From assembly GCA_034436035.1 (NCBI GenBank), contig DAOTVW010000122.1, forward strand, positions 1-5,108: 5,108 bases of DNA. The letters run 5' to 3'. Positions 5,086 through 5,108 of this stretch are shown here, in pieces; the first letter of the stretch is position 1; each line of letters begins with the position of its first letter. Origin of the DNA: UBA4823 sp034436035. GTDB taxonomy: Bacteria; Chloroflexota; Anaerolineae; Anaerolineales; UBA4823. The translations under genes were made by a program, and so were the position numbers. Below the pieces are notes generated by a model. That model did no database searches. It was not told the DNA's origin and saw nothing but the letters and a program-made list of their open reading frames with translations.

Positions 5086-5108
5086 GGTCTACTCCAATAG
5101 TATTTTGT

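Noticed and set aside
1770..5100. Plus-strand open frames at 1770-2048, 2202-2492, 2864-3247, 3251-3559, 3707-4096, 4302-4523, 4619-4804 and 4918-5100
   Set aside because: All lie antisense to the long minus-strand genes, and none showed a convincing start signal or a recognisable motif.
5089..5108. Possible 3' end of an upstream minus-strand gene (codons for KILLE then TAG)
   Set aside because: Only five codons are visible, which cannot show coding; the TAG may simply be the in-frame stop that bounds the 788-residue gene.

Overview
The window looks like part of a tailed bacteriophage (or prophage) genome, probably from a metagenome. The genes are small and tightly packed, with ATGA/TTGA stop-start overlaps, strong purine-rich Shine-Dalgarno (SD) sequences, and some TTG/GTG starts. 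The recognisable products are typical phage ones: a calcineurin-like metallophosphoesterase, a dATP/dGTP diphosphohydrolase-type enzyme, a T7-lysozyme-like amidase, and a large protein resembling the internal virion or 'polyvalent' proteins of phages. No rRNA, tRNA, integrase, CRISPR array or insertion sequence was seen. The host cannot be named from this window.

Left block, + strand, about 1-1362: the 3' end of a metallophosphoesterase gene, two short unrecognised genes that overlap each other by 107 bases, a dATP/dGTP diphosphohydrolase-family gene starting at TTG, and a small two-helix membrane protein. This looks like one co-transcribed nucleotide- and DNA-metabolism segment.

Right block, - strand, about 5085-1378, in transcription order: a 788-residue phage protein with features of large polyvalent-protein-associated (LPD) domains, a 61-residue single-pass membrane protein (holin candidate), a 241-residue protein with a zincin signature (HEAGH followed by EIIAEAFRAY) like the catalytic domain of anthrax lethal factor, and an N-acetylmuramoyl-L-alanine amidase with a complete catalytic set. 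This looks like a late virion and lysis module: proteins that may be carried in the virion, followed by the endolysin at the 3' end.

The blocks converge with only 15 bases between stop codons and no recognisable terminator. At the junction the + strand carries a complete start module (GAGGAGGTG then GTG). It opens a 114-codon frame running antisense through most of the amidase gene. This could be an overprinted gene, or an orphan start left by recombination between modules. It is the most unusual structure here. Other oddities are a short out-of-frame hydrophobic ORF behind a near-perfect SD inside the metallophosphoesterase gene, and a poly-glutamate C-terminus whose codons also form the SD of the next gene.
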